A stretch of DNA of 64,000 nt, from NCBI GenBank assembly GCA_022385805.1, contig MU277670.1, forward strand, positions 33,875 to 97,874, in the 5' to 3' direction. The notes under the pieces are model-generated. The model was not told the origin of the DNA and ran no database searches. It saw nothing but the letters and a program-made list of their open reading frames with translations. This document shows, one piece after another, positions 1 through 11,665 of this stretch. The stretch's first letter is position 1. Each line of letters opens with the position of its first letter. The DNA is from Pilatotrama ljubarskyi. Its lineage: Eukaryota; Basidiomycota; Agaricomycetes; Polyporales; Polyporaceae. A program made the position numbers and the translations under genes.

Positions 1-135
1 GACGTTCGCCTCAAGGGCACCCCGGCCGAACCGCTACATCTCCTGACCCCGCCATCTACCTCAGCTCAGCTCGTCAGAGGCCTCGACCTACAAAGGCTCT
101 CGGCCTCAACCCCACGGCTTTAGGGTAGATTTGGC
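1..135 (-). repeat. Left LTR-like arm (inverted copy A)
   Basis: This segment is the reverse complement of 2463-2597 with about 6 substitutions. The gag reading frame ends with a stop codon (TAA, near 120) that lies inside this repeat. The outer end is cut by the window start, so the full repeat length is unknown. Confidence 0.85.
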
Positions 136-2340
136 AGCGGGGTAACTGCTTCGTGGTACTTCGCACGAACCTCCGGGGCGATGGACAGCAGCTCCTCGGG
201 CGACAGGGTAATCACGGGCGTCTTCATCAACCTCGCAAAGATTTCCTCAGCGAACTTGACGTCGTGGACAGGGGCCTGGGTGCAGTACGCCGTTTCTCGC
301 TCTCCATCCTTGGGCTTCGCGGGAGGGGCGCCGAAGTTACGGGCTCGCGGCAGGGCGTACGTGGCGTCCCTTGCCTTCGCGAAAGGGTGCTCGGCTGTCT
401 GCTCAGACAGTGGGGCCCGCACGGGCATTGGCAGTCGGGGAGGGCCTTCCTTCGTCGGCGCGGTCTTCTTCGCCGTCTCCACCGTCGTGTCCTGTCCTGA
501 CCGCTTGACTTGTTCGGATCGCCCTCCGACCAGTGCAATTCGCGAAGGCTCGTCAACGTGTTTGCGTGACGCTGGGGGTGCCTGTGCTGCTGCTCGCGGC
601 TGCGCACGGAAGGGATTGTTGCTCGAGGACGCGGGTAGGTGCGGTGGCGCATCGCGACGTTCTTGCGAGGTCCCTCGCGACTGCGAAGGGTTCGGTCTCC
701 TTCTCGGCACCTCCACTCTGTCGAAGCGCGTCCTTCCTTGCCGCAAGTTGAACAGCTCCCTTTCCAACTGGTCTATACGCTCATCCGTACTTAGCTGGAG
801 ACAGCTGCCGGGTCCATTGCTACCGCGAAGAAAAGCTGTGCCGCCGGGTTCGCTGCGCCTTCCTGGCCCTGCGTGTTCGCTCCTTGCTGCTGCTGTTGCG
901 GGGGTTGCTGGCCCTGCGGACGAAGCGCGCCAGGGTTGCGACGATGCCATTCATAGACGCGATCACGCATGGTGACCCCTTCGTATCCGGGTAGGTGACG
1001 GGGCACGAAGTTTCCGTTGGGCAGGACGACCCGACCCTCCTGGTTGCGAAAGACGCGTCCCGCCCGCATGTCTTCTTCGATAAAGGGGCAGGTGCGAAGC
1101 TGGCAGTTGGGTCCGCCGCAGTAATGACAGAAGTACCCGTTCTGGAGACGCGCGTCTTGTGGGGGATACGCTCCGCCGCCGTAGCGGTTGACCGAAGGCG
1201 CGCCGGCATTGTAGCGGTTACCTGCGAACAGGTTTGTGTTCCCGCCTGCGTTCGCGTTCACTGAGCCTTCGCCGGCCGACTGGGCCAGGAGACGTAACAA
1301 GGGTGCGATCTCTTCCACTTTTACGATGCCCTCGCGCCCTTCGCTCCCTGGCGCGCCTCGGCCTGCTTCCACCGCCGTGGGTTGGGTCCCGTGCAGGACG
1401 AATTTTGCGGTGTCGTAAATCTCCTCGAGCTTGTACGGATCGTCTGGGTAGTGGTCGGGTAGCTTCAGCTGCAAACGCTGCGAAACCTGATCGTGGAGAG
1501 GTGGTGCGATTCCACGGATGAACAGCCGCGATTGCTCGGACTCGGAGAGGCGATTGTGCTTCATGAGGTACGACGTCATCGAGAAGAAGTCGCGATAGTA
1601 CACCGAGAGCTCCGAGATGTTGGCGATGGGTACGGCCGCTCGCTTTGCCACCAAATTCTCGACGTCCGCGACCGCGAACTTGCGATCCTCTCCCGCGCCC
1701 GGGTAGAGCGTGATGACGGCCTTCTTGAAGTCTTTGTACGTCTTGTCCTCGTTCGCATATTCCGGGAGGCTTTCACAGAGGTCCGAGACGTCGATAGGGA
1801 GGTAGCGAACCACCCACGACTTGCGTGCCGGGTCCGTTTCGATGCCACTCCGCTCGAAGAGGGTCTCGATGTCTTGGAAGAACCTGCGGAGCGTTCACGG
1901 CTGCGAAGGATCGAAGGTCGGAGCCGTCGTGTGTCCGCGAGCTGGCATAGGGGGACGGTTCTTGGCCATTGTAGCTTGAGGAGGCGCAGACGCAGCGAGG
2001 GGTGATTCGATGGAGAGTTCTGTGAGGGGGGATAGTTTGCGCGGGATGGGCGTCGGGCTCGTTCGCGGTGTGGTATAGATATGGAATGACTCCTCGGCGA
2101 TGTTCGCGGGGTCTTCTCGGAGCGACGTGCGTTGCGAAGCTACTTCTTCGACTGCACTTCGGAACCAGACGATAGCTTCGGGGTCGTCTTGCAAGGCTTC
2201 GCAACCATGGTCTAGTAGGCCGAGGACAGGCTCGATGAACGCCGCAAGTGTGTCGTGGTCGACGCGGTTTTGGATCCATTTAAGGATGCGGGTGAAGTGC
2301 GCAACTGCGATTTTGATGGCAAGATTGGCCTGCGACGACG
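120..2340 (-). pseudogene. Broken retrotransposon gag (capsid plus CCHC-like knuckle)
   Basis: Reading from about 2340 down, the frame encodes an alpha-helical capsid-like region. It is interrupted by an in-frame TGA at 1895-1897, where a CGA arginine codon would fit the flanking protein. It then continues for about 370 residues to TAA near 783. This part carries a cysteine/histidine knuckle (CHYCGGPNCQLRTCPF) near 1110-1160, as in nucleocapsids. Just before that stop, a second frame takes over (LSTDERIDQLERELF, from about 810) and runs to 120. It ends in a segment of the kind seen after gag in basidiomycete elements (LLSIAPEVRAKYHEAV). So there is at least one nonsense change and one frameshift. 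No in-frame ATG start is visible. Assignment to Ty3/gypsy-like gag is by motif only. Confidence 0.7.
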
Positions 2341-2462
2341 ATGCTCAGTGCCTTCGCGGAATGGCGAACTGGGACGGCGAAGTTGCCGTCGAAGGAGGAA
2401 GCCGGCGGAGTGAGTTCGAAGTACTCACTCGTTCCCCCTGCGGTGGTCACCAGAAATGATGT

Positions 2463-2597
2463 GCCAAATCTACCCTAAAGCCGTGAGGTTGAGGCCGAGA
2501 GCCTTTGTAGGTCGAGGCCTCTGACGAGCTGGGCAGAGGTAGACAGCGGGATCAGGAGATGTAGCGGTTCGGCCGGGGTGCCCTTGAGGCGAACGTC
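2463..2597 (+). repeat. Right LTR-like arm (inverted copy B)
   Basis: Inverted partner of 1-135, starting TGCCAAATCTACC. Sequence to the right (2598 to about 2900) is rich in TTCGC and could be the remainder of an LTR, but the other copy lies outside the window, so its end cannot be set here. Confidence 0.85.
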
Positions 2598-3172
2598 ACG
2601 ATGCGGCGGTGGATCGGAGCGAATGGGGTTCTTCGCAGGTGTTCGCAAGCTCTTCGCGGATGTTCGCGACCGTTCGCAAGTCTTCACGGGTACTCGGTAC
2701 ACTCTTCGCAGTCTCGTCGGGTTCAACGCAGACACGGAGGGGTTCGGTGATTTCTTCACAGCTACGCAGCGTTCAACAGTAACTCAGTGTAAGACGCGAA
2801 CAGTGAAGAGGAAGGCAAGATGCTCAATAAGAAACTCGACGCGGCGAAGTAGTAAACACAAGGGGGACGCAAACGCGAACGCAGTTAGGGCTCAGTGAGA
2901 TCTCTGCTCTCAGGAGGGGGAACGGAATCTGGATTGCTGCGCTGCGAAGCGCGAGTATTTTACATCAATGCCAAAATGGCGTGCTACGCGTGTGACGCCA
3001 GACCGAACCTTCGCGCTGCCGAGCCGACTGCGAACGCACGGACCTAGCGCCGGGGGCATCTTCAGGGCAGGCTGGTGCGAAGGACTTCGCTCCCCAACGC
3101 CTGGCCATCCCCCGGGTTCTGCACAATGGCTGCACGTCGAGTCCCTCGCGGGACTTTGCAATCCGTTGCGGA
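2598..3172. other. GCGAA/TTCGC-rich repetitive sequence without a supported gene
   Basis: The stretch contains many TTCGC/GCGAA pentamers, for example around 2630-2700, and continues the repetitive character of the retroelement region. Open frames here are short and compositionally driven. It may include the body of an LTR. I see no protein family signature. Confidence 0.5.
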
Positions 3173-3262
3173 GGCTGCGAAGTTGCGAAGGCCTGCAAAG
3201 CTGCGAAGGCCTGCAGAACTGTGCGAAGAACTGCGAAGAACTGCGAAGAACTGCGAAGATGC
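3173..3262 (+). repeat. Tandem array of a 10-bp unit (CTGCGAAGAA)
   Basis: Units CTGCGAAG(A/G)(A/C) recur from 3173. From 3221 to 3260 four 10-bp copies sit in perfect register (one starts GTGCGAAGAA, the last ends in GAT). The upstream half has the variant TGCGAAGGCCTGC repeated. The array stays open in several frames, so open frames across it are artefacts. Confidence 0.85.
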
Positions 3263-3270
3263 GCGAAGGG

Positions 3271-4402
3271 AGCGGTTTCGGTGCTCCGCGGCCTCGTGCG
3301 CGGAGTGGGGTCGCATCAACGGTTGTTCAGACATTTTGAGTTTTCATGTTTTGCCCCTGAAACGTCCTTGTGGAGATTGTTAAGCCAACCTATGCATCCT
3401 TCTTACATATTCCACAGCTATGTGAAGTCTAACTCGACTACTATCGCCTCATATTGACCCCAAGTTGATGCATTCTGGACAAGCCATTTCATGCCATTGG
3501 CATCAATAGTTTCTTTCAGGAAGGCTCTGAATTAATTACAGAGTTTATACTACACATGTGCAAGGTGCTCCATGCTGCAATATGCAACAAAAGGCCCCTA
3601 GGTGGCAGCAGACCTGGCAGGTTGGACAAGTCTGAGGGGTCTGACTGAGAGAAGGTCAGACATGCCAGATGCTCAGAGATTTGCGAAAGTACTGATGTCC
3701 GAACGAGTCCAACGAGGTCGAAGCTCGAACACACAGCGCATCCTGGCTCAGCGCTTCAGGGTCCGGGCAACGAGACCATCAAGCGCCTGAGACGTCCCGC
3801 CTTGCGTTCTCTTGCACTCAACCAACATCAGCAGGACCTTGATGTCGCGTTTGACTCTAGGACGTGAATCTGGGAGGTCTCATAGTAGGAGCCACGGTTT
3901 ATCTCATGATCGCAGTCCCCAGGCTCAGTTCTATCCACCGTGCCAAAATAGACTCTAGTATCCCCGGACGAGCACAGGCTACAGCATAGAGTTCAGTCTA
4001 GCGCAACGGTCACTTGCTGGAGAGATCAGATGGTATAGAAGCCACTGACCTGACTGCCAGTCAGCGGCAAGATACGGCGGCCAGCAAGGGCTTCTTCGTT
4101 GGAGTGCAGCGCGCATGCCTTTCCTTGAGGTCCCGGGGTGTCACTGTGATCCCGTCTAGAAGATCGAGCTGACCATATGTTCGCGTGCTTGGGTATTCAC
4201 GGTACGCCTTTTGATTGTGTGATTCCGGCTCTGATTTCCCAGGAGGCCTCACGTTCACATCACAGCACAAGATGCTCGGACCACCAGCATCCGGAGAACA
4301 TGAGACGCACAGCTTCTGCTTGGGAAGTCGAGTGTACTTAAGCTGGCTTGAGCGTCCTGTGGCCCCTACTACACTCCAATCGCAGCCGTCATCTCCCCAG
4401 AC
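3271..4402. other. Intergenic, no supported gene
   Basis: Composition drops to more AT-rich DNA. There are small inverted repeats such as TCTGAC/GTCAGA near 3639-3660 and a 15-bp interrupted palindrome at 4050-4064. I found no ORF with a recognisable domain or sensible splice pattern. The right part presumably contains the promoter of the monooxygenase gene. Confidence 0.6.
4050..4064. promoter_or_regulatory. Interrupted palindrome upstream of monooxygenase gene
   Basis: CTGACTG-C-CAGTCAG is a perfect 7-bp inverted repeat around one base, about 340 bp upstream of the first codon of the monooxygenase gene. The symmetry suits a dimeric DNA-binding protein, but no family can be assigned and chance is possible. 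Confidence 0.25.
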
Positions 4403-6619
4403 ATGGCCGGGACCGCCATGCACGTCGACCCTCGCCTTGTTGCTTCCGACTGGCTCGCCGGCTTCTCCACCTCGATAAGTAACTCCGACCTCCTTGGCGT
4501 TAGCCAGACCCTGCTCCCAGACGGATGGTTGCGGGACATACTCGTCTTCACCTGGGATATCCGCTCGCTGGAAGGTCGGGAGAAAGTCGCCTCGTACTTG
4601 ACTGACACCCTCGCTGCCTCCCGGATATCCGACCTCAAGATAGACGAGAGTCGATACCTTGCTCCTCGGACCTTCCCAGTACCACAACGGTCAGCTCTCG
4701 GAGTTGAAGGGGCCTTCACCTTCGAGTGCGCACACGGTCACGGCCGCGGAAACGTGCGCCTTGTGCCTGACGAAGATGGCGCGTACAAGGCGATGACGCT
4801 TCTGACAGAGCTTCGCGATCTTCCAGGGCATGAGGAACAGCGCACGCTACCTCTGAGGGACGATATCACAGGCATCCCAGGCAGAGATATGCAGGAAGAC
4901 TTCGCAAACTGGGTGAAGGAGGTAGAGACGAGGCCATACGTCCTGATAGGTATCTCGAACCATCTCTGCCTTGACCTGTTCTCATCGCATGAACACTACT
5001 AGTGGGAGGTGGCCAAACCGCGCTTCAGATCGCTGCTCGGTTCAAGCAGATGGATATACCTGCTCTAGTCGTAGAACGCAACGCCCGGATTGGCGACAGC
5101 TGGAGGAAGCGTTATCCTTCCCTCACACTGCACACCGTCAGAAGACATCACAGCTGTATGTCCTGGTATTCTACGGACGTGACTACCGGAACATAACAAT
5201 GTGGTGTCTCTTATAGTATTATACCAGCCGTACCCATCCAATTGGCCTGAGTTCACGCCTCGTGACAAGATCGCAGACTGGCTAGAACAATACGCCACCA
5301 TCCAAGACCTGGTGGTGTGGACGAACGCAGAGCTCAAGGTGAACCCGGTGTACGACGCAGAGACGAAGGAATGGGATGTCACGATCCTACGTGAAGGCTT
5401 CGAGGTCAAGCTGCGCCCGAGCCACATCGTTCTCGCCACTGGAACACTCGGCGAACCCAACATCCCAGAAATTCCAGATGTGAGCCGCTTCCAGGGCCAG
5501 GTGATGCACTCTCAGCAATTCCAGGGTGGCGCCCCGTACGCGGGGAAGAAGGCCATCGTGATCGGCGCAGGAAACAGCGCTATCGACATCTGCCAGGACC
5601 TTGTCCTGCGCGGCGCTGAGTCTGTCACGATGATCCAGCGGTCGGAGACATGCGTACTCTCGCGCGACTATGTCTGTGGGATGCTGAGAGAGGCGTTCCC
5701 TGAAGACGTCCCGCTACCTGTCGCTGACTTCAGATGGGGTTCGTTCCCGCTGGGATTGCTCAAGAAACTCGCTATCGCGGGTGAGCAGTCGGCGTGGGAC
5801 GCGAACAAGGATCTGCACGCCAAACTGCGGAAGGGTGGAATCCGACTAAATATGGGCCCCGAGGGACAGGGAATATACCTTCTGACGTTGGAGCGTGGCG
5901 GAGGTGCGTCTTGTCTTCATGCTGTTACAGTGTCATTTGCTCACGGCATGCCCTCACGACTAGGATACTGTGAGTGCCTTCCACGACTGACGATATGAAT
6001 GATGGAGAGCTTGACACAGCTGCAGGGCTTGACAAGGGGGGTGCAGACCTCATCGGGGACGGAAGGATTAAAGTCAGGAGCGGAGTCTCCCCCCAGCGAT
6101 TCACCGAGACCGGGCTAGTCCTCAGTGACGAATCCGAACTACCCGCGGACCTCGTCGTCTTCGCGTGAGTACTGGATTCGCTGCAGTCCTCTGCGCGTAC
6201 ACTCACAGGAAAGCCTGGCAGAACGGGGTTTGTACAGATGCGAGAGTCGAACGCAGAGGTCCTAGGCCATGAAGTCATCAAGAAGACTGAGGAAGTGTAC
6301 GGCCTGGATGAGGAGGGCGAGATTAAGGGAAGCTATCGCCCGTCTGGACATCCTGGCGTACGTACTGTCCTCATATATGTTGAAGGCCTCGTACAGTGGC
6401 CTAACACGAAGGTCCAATAGTTGTGGTTCGCCACTGGCGATTTCTTCATATCGCGTTTCCTGTCAAAGCCGCTGGTATGGTGTCCTGCACTTGAAGGACA
6501 AAAGAGCGCATGCTGATACCTTGCAACAGGCCCTGCAAATCAAGGCGATACAGCTTGGCATCTTGGAGCATGATGGTCGCCGTGCCGGGTCGAAGGGTGT
6601 ACTTAGTAAGCGGCCATAG
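4403..6619 (+). CDS. NTF2-like/flavin-containing monooxygenase (FAD/NAD(P)H oxidoreductase)
   Basis: Seven exons are inferred: 4403-4949, 5003-5155, 5217-5903, 6026-6164, 6222-6357, 6421-6474 and 6530-6619. Together they give 601 residues. Residues 1 to about 170 look like an NTF2/SnoaL-type fold (GWLRDILVFTWDIRSLEGR). The first splice restores the FAD-binding motif VGGGQTALQIAARF (about 182-195). The second nucleotide-binding site is AIVIGAGNSAIDIC (about 346). An ATGF motif and a C-terminal LWFATGDFF follow, as in fungal flavin monooxygenases. It should oxygenate a soft nucleophile or small ketone/indole-like substrate using FAD and NADPH; the substrate is unknown. No signal peptide or membrane segment is seen, so it is probably cytosolic. 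Intron 3 (122 bp) is the least certain junction. The gene stands alone, with the repetitive region upstream. Confidence 0.88.
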
Positions 6620-6752
6620 TGGTGTCTCGTCGTTTGCCGGGCGGTGGCGTCCCATGTACAGTATACCATGCAGTGAGGGGTTTATATGCTAGAAGAGGAT
6701 TGTACGAAAGCTCCGATAACAATAGCGAACAGATACGAGAGCGAGTGGGGCA

Positions 6753-8860
6753 TCAAAGGGGTTGCAGAGCATTCTGCAGCGAATAGCTGGTATCGGAAAC
6801 ATGGGCATATACTTCAGCTGCAGGAGGGCCCTGCGCCGATTCGTCTTCGCTTTCGTCTTCGCCGAGTATCACCCGAGCGACCTCGTTTTCCTGCTCATCA
6901 ACATCAACGATCAGCTCCCGAAGGGCGTCCGCCAGGTCCGGACGCGTCATTTCTGTTTCCTGTAACCATCGCTTGCTGACCATCCAGGGCGCGACGCCTT
7001 TCGGCGGAAGGAACAACCCCTCCTTGGGCGGTCCCTCGCGACGGACACGCCGGCCTAGCCCGCGCTTCGGCTTCATGCTCTTCTCGATACGGTCTTGCTC
7101 GTCCAGAATGGCGTAGTAACGACGCAGGCGCGCGCTCCTCCAAGACGGACCACGGGTTCGGAATACCTGCACCTTCTCCCCGTTCTCGATGTACTCCCCG
7201 TCAGACTCTTCGGAGGACATGCAGTCCTGGTGCAGAGCGGTCTCGAATACAGGCTGCGCGAAAGCATCGATCTTCTTGCGCGCGTCGACGCGGTTGCTAA
7301 GTTTCTATAGCGGCAGATCAGCATTCCGTCAGAAGGACATCGCATAGGGCGGCTTACAGCCTTCTTGCGCTGCAGCCGACGAGCTTTGAGTGCCTTATTG
7401 TTCTCCCTGCGCTGAAGACGCGTCGCAGCCGTCGCGTCCTTCTGGGCCTTGAACTTCTGTCGAAGCGTCGTGAACACCTGGTCGAACACGGTCTCCAGGG
7501 TTTTCTTGTGGAAGTCCTTGTCGGGGACGTGCTTGTAGGAGGTACGGTTGGCTTTGACGTCGTTGACAATGCGCCTCTTCATCGCTGCGTTGTGGGCAGA
7601 CTGCTTGGTCGTCTTGTTCCAGACGAATCGTACAGGTTGGTCAGCTGAAATAGGGGCGCCCTCGAAGTGGCTTTCTGGTAATTCATCGTCACGGCCGAGC
7701 TGCATCATCTTCCGAATATGGATGCGCATCGCGTGCTGTGGCCTGCGTTAGCATACATGCAGTCAATCTGTCAATGCTACCTACGTGAATAGTGAGACAG
7801 CGGCTGTCGTGTCCGTTTCTTCGCTCACGCGGGCCGTCCGAAGTGGCATCGTCCGAATCTTCGCTCTCGTCGTTCAGTTCGTCGTTATCGTCCAGAACGT
7901 GACGAGGTCGCTTGCGCGAGCTGGGCTCTGGTCGAGGGGAGCGCGGTACCGGAGTGACTGAAGGACCTGTAGACTGTGGAGTGGGCGGTGCGAGCCCCTC
8001 GGATGATTCTGTAAGGAACGAGCTTGAGCGTGCGATGGCAGGAGCTACTTGTGGTGATGGGGCGGTGGATGACGGGGGAGACAGGACAGAAAGTGACGAA
8101 TGTCCAAGATGCGTGAAACCTTGGGAAGGTGAAGGTGGATGCACGCTTGCGAGAGGACGTGTCGAAGAGCCTTCCACGAACATGGGTTGCTGCACCTGAG
8201 GGTGTTGCGGGACAGGAGATATAGGAGAGAGCGGGGTCTGCGGCGAGGGCTCAGCGGAGGGGGATGCAGGCTCTATATGCGCGGTTGTGGGTATGGTGTT
8301 CACGAAAGCCTGGCCCTGTGCAGCAGCAGTCTGAGGTATATGTGGCTGCATGCTGATATATGCCTTGAGCAGAGTGAGCTCTTGACGCATCTCCAGGATC
8401 TGTCGCTCCATCTCCATCTCGCGTTGAGCCTGCTTGGCCTCCTGTTCGCGCTCCCAAGCAATCCGACGCTGCCGCTCTACAGCTGCGGCTTCTCTGGCCG
8501 TAGCGACTACCCGACAGAGCTCGAGGACGGGGTTCGCATTCCGCGGAGGTTGCTGTACAGCATGCCTTGACAATCCATGAGCCAGTGCTCGTATACCGAT
8601 GGCGGGATCACGTACTGTTCTGGGGTAACCTGTGAAACCGCGGACTGTGGCGGAGGTACTATAGCCAACTCCAGTTCACTGCGATGAGGTATGGGTGGCT
8701 GCAGCACAGGGGTCGCCGTCACGGTTGATGTCGAAGGACCTGATGGAGCTGCATGTCGTCTTCGAGGGCGTTGTACGACGTCGGGGTTGAGAGCGTTGGA
8801 GAGCTCGCTCGAAGACATGGCATTGCCGACTCGGAAGCAGTGGCGAGTCCCAGATGTCAT
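6753..8860 (-). CDS. Uncharacterised basidiomycete protein with basic/coiled-coil segments
   Basis: Four exons: 8860 to about 8597 (an alternative donor ends it at 8612), 8552-7785, 7735-7358 and 7304-6753, all phase 0, giving about 653 residues. The N-terminal third has a Q/R/E-rich predicted coiled coil (AAVERQRRIAWEREQEA and following), then a long Ser/Pro-rich linker, a basic patch (SSRKRPRHVL) and an acidic run. The ordered part begins near MRIHIRKMM and includes FVWNKTTKQSAHNAAMK, CMSSEESDGEY and WRSARLRRYYAILDEQD. I recall similar unnamed proteins in other mushrooms but know no function. A nuclear role is plausible from the basic segments, as inference only. An alternative start lies at 8818. 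Stop codon at 6753-6755. Confidence 0.72.
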
Positions 8861-9057
8861 GAGCGCCTATTGACTTGTGCAGGGCGCTTAGCTTCCCCGA
8901 TCAGCAACATACGCAAATAGGCCTGGCACGTGCTCCGCGTACCCCGACGCGTCAGCGACGCGAGTCCTGGTCTTGCTCAGCCGTAACGAGCTTGCCTTTG
9001 ACCTTCACTCTACTTCTCCCGCCGCCTCCGAAACACTCGCCTTACGACCGACGAAGA

Positions 9058-10325
<1,268 letters not shown>

Positions 10326-10922
10326 CGTTTTCATTATCCCGGACTCCGTATTTTAGCACCTTCCATTCCGTCACATTGCATCAATCTCACGTCGATTTTG
10401 GGAACACGCCTGCGCGGACCCAGGGCCGTCTCGCTCTGACGGAGGATACCGTCGCCACTTCGTCCGAACGAGGAACGGCGTGTGGCTGATAAGGTCGTCG
10501 GAGCGGCCTGGTGACCTGCGCCGAGCTCCAGTTTCGAGGCTTCGAGCAATTCGCGACGCTGTCTCATAATCTATAATGGCCAGAAGCCCTGGATGCGATC
10601 ATAGGACGGAGCCCATGACATAACGCCAAAGGCTATCCTTCTGTTAACAACCCGAAGACGCGGCTCTACAGCCAGCGTGCCCGCAGCGACGCGGGGCTAG
10701 ATTTGCGTCCGGACGGTAAGAACCGGGCATTCATGCAACATTGCCTCCTTCCGGATAGCGTACTTCACAGAGAATGCAAACAGATCACGCGCGGACCGAC
10801 TGGCGAGCTGGCCGGAGCGGCGTTGAATAGAGACGTCCTGGACGTCGAGATAGGCTTCATGGTGTAATGTATATGTGAGATAGGGGGCGCCATTCGCGTC
10901 TAAAAAAGGGCAGAACTCTCGG
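10326..10922. other. Convergent intergenic region (3' ends of rpn11 and mrps18)
   Basis: About 600 bp between two stop codons. Both 3' untranslated regions should lie here. I see no further gene or repeat. Confidence 0.6.
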
Positions 10923-11665
10923 TCACCGCTTGTTCGGCTCGTACAGGAGGGTGCGCCTGCTGAGCAGCGGGATGATGCCCATCATCTTCGCGCGGCGGAT
11001 GGCCTTGCCAATCCTGCGCTGGTTCTTCCACGTGAGGTTCGTCTCGTTGCGGCCCTTGATCTTGCCCATGGAGGTGACGAAGCGGGACATGATCTTGGAG
11101 TTCTGGCACTCCTGGAGCGGGTCGATGTCCATCTGGTGGAAGACGTCGAGGTAGCGCGATGTGGACGCGTCGGGCCCGAGCAGCGGCCGCTTGGTGAACG
11201 AACCCTGGGACGTCTTTTCGACGGCATCCCGCGTGAAGCTGTATGGCTGGACAAACTGTAGAGAGGTTGTTTGGGGTCGGCACGGTACAGGTATGCACGG
11301 TGACGCTACGCACTTTGTTTCGCTCGAGGCTCTTGAGCGCTGGGATGTCCCCGGAGCTGGTAGAGGATGCTGTGGAGATGTTCAGGTTCATGCCATGATC
11401 CAAGGACTCGAGGCGACGTACGTTTACCCCTAGGATCGACGATTCCCTCGATGTAGGGCACCTGGCCAACGGAACCTGCTGCGATAGTCTGCTGCTCCTC
11501 CGCGGCGTCGTGAATGTATTCTGACATCTGGTCCATGTTGTTGACCTCCAGCGTCGGCAGGATGGGTGCCTTTGCGGCAGAGCTCGACGATACTGCACGT
11601 GCGGCCTGGAGTCTACACGACTGGCGACGCGCCGCGGTGCGGACGCTGTTCACGAGAGACAACAT
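10923..11665 (-). CDS. rsm18: Mitochondrial small-subunit ribosomal protein bS18m
   Basis: Three exons: 11665-11428, 11369-11314 and 11255-10923, giving 208 residues. The N-terminus (MLSLVNSVRTAARRQSCRL) is basic and amphipathic, as expected for a mitochondrial targeting sequence. The C-terminal half holds the S18 domain, with MSRFVTSMGKIKGRNETNLT and WKNQRRIGKAIRRAKMMGI matching the bacterial S18 RNA-binding helix. The exon 1/2 junction is phase 1 (DPR|ASSTSSGDIPAL) and the next gives ERNK|FVQPYSFTRDA. It is a structural protein of the mitoribosomal small subunit. The gene is divergent from the Rim15 kinase with about 850 bp between the start codons. Confidence 0.93.

Larger units (their letters stand above)
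1..2597 (-). mobile_element. Decayed gag-only LTR-type retroelement with inverted terminal arms
   Basis: A gag-like minus-strand coding remnant lies between two copies of a 135-bp repeat, at 1-135 and 2463-2597. The copies are reverse complements of each other with about 6 mismatches (roughly 96% identical). Both begin with TGCCAAATCTACC at their inner edge and point outward, so the left copy may continue beyond the window. A TG start is typical of LTRs. The left arm is correctly placed as a downstream LTR for a minus-strand gag, but the right arm is inverted relative to an upstream LTR. No protease, reverse transcriptase or integrase is visible between the arms. This looks like a rearranged or non-autonomous gag-bearing element (TR-GAG type), by inference. 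Confidence 0.65.

Noticed and set aside
181..2005. Plus-strand open frames up to 264 residues opposite the gag remnant
   Set aside because: They mirror the GC-rich gag coding strand. The minus strand carries the zinc-knuckle and capsid-like sequence.
3060..3460. Overlapping open frames of 70-120 residues on both strands across the GCGAA array
   Set aside because: They exist because the 10-bp repeat lacks stop codons in several frames. The predicted proteins are low-complexity Arg/Glu/Cys strings with no family features.
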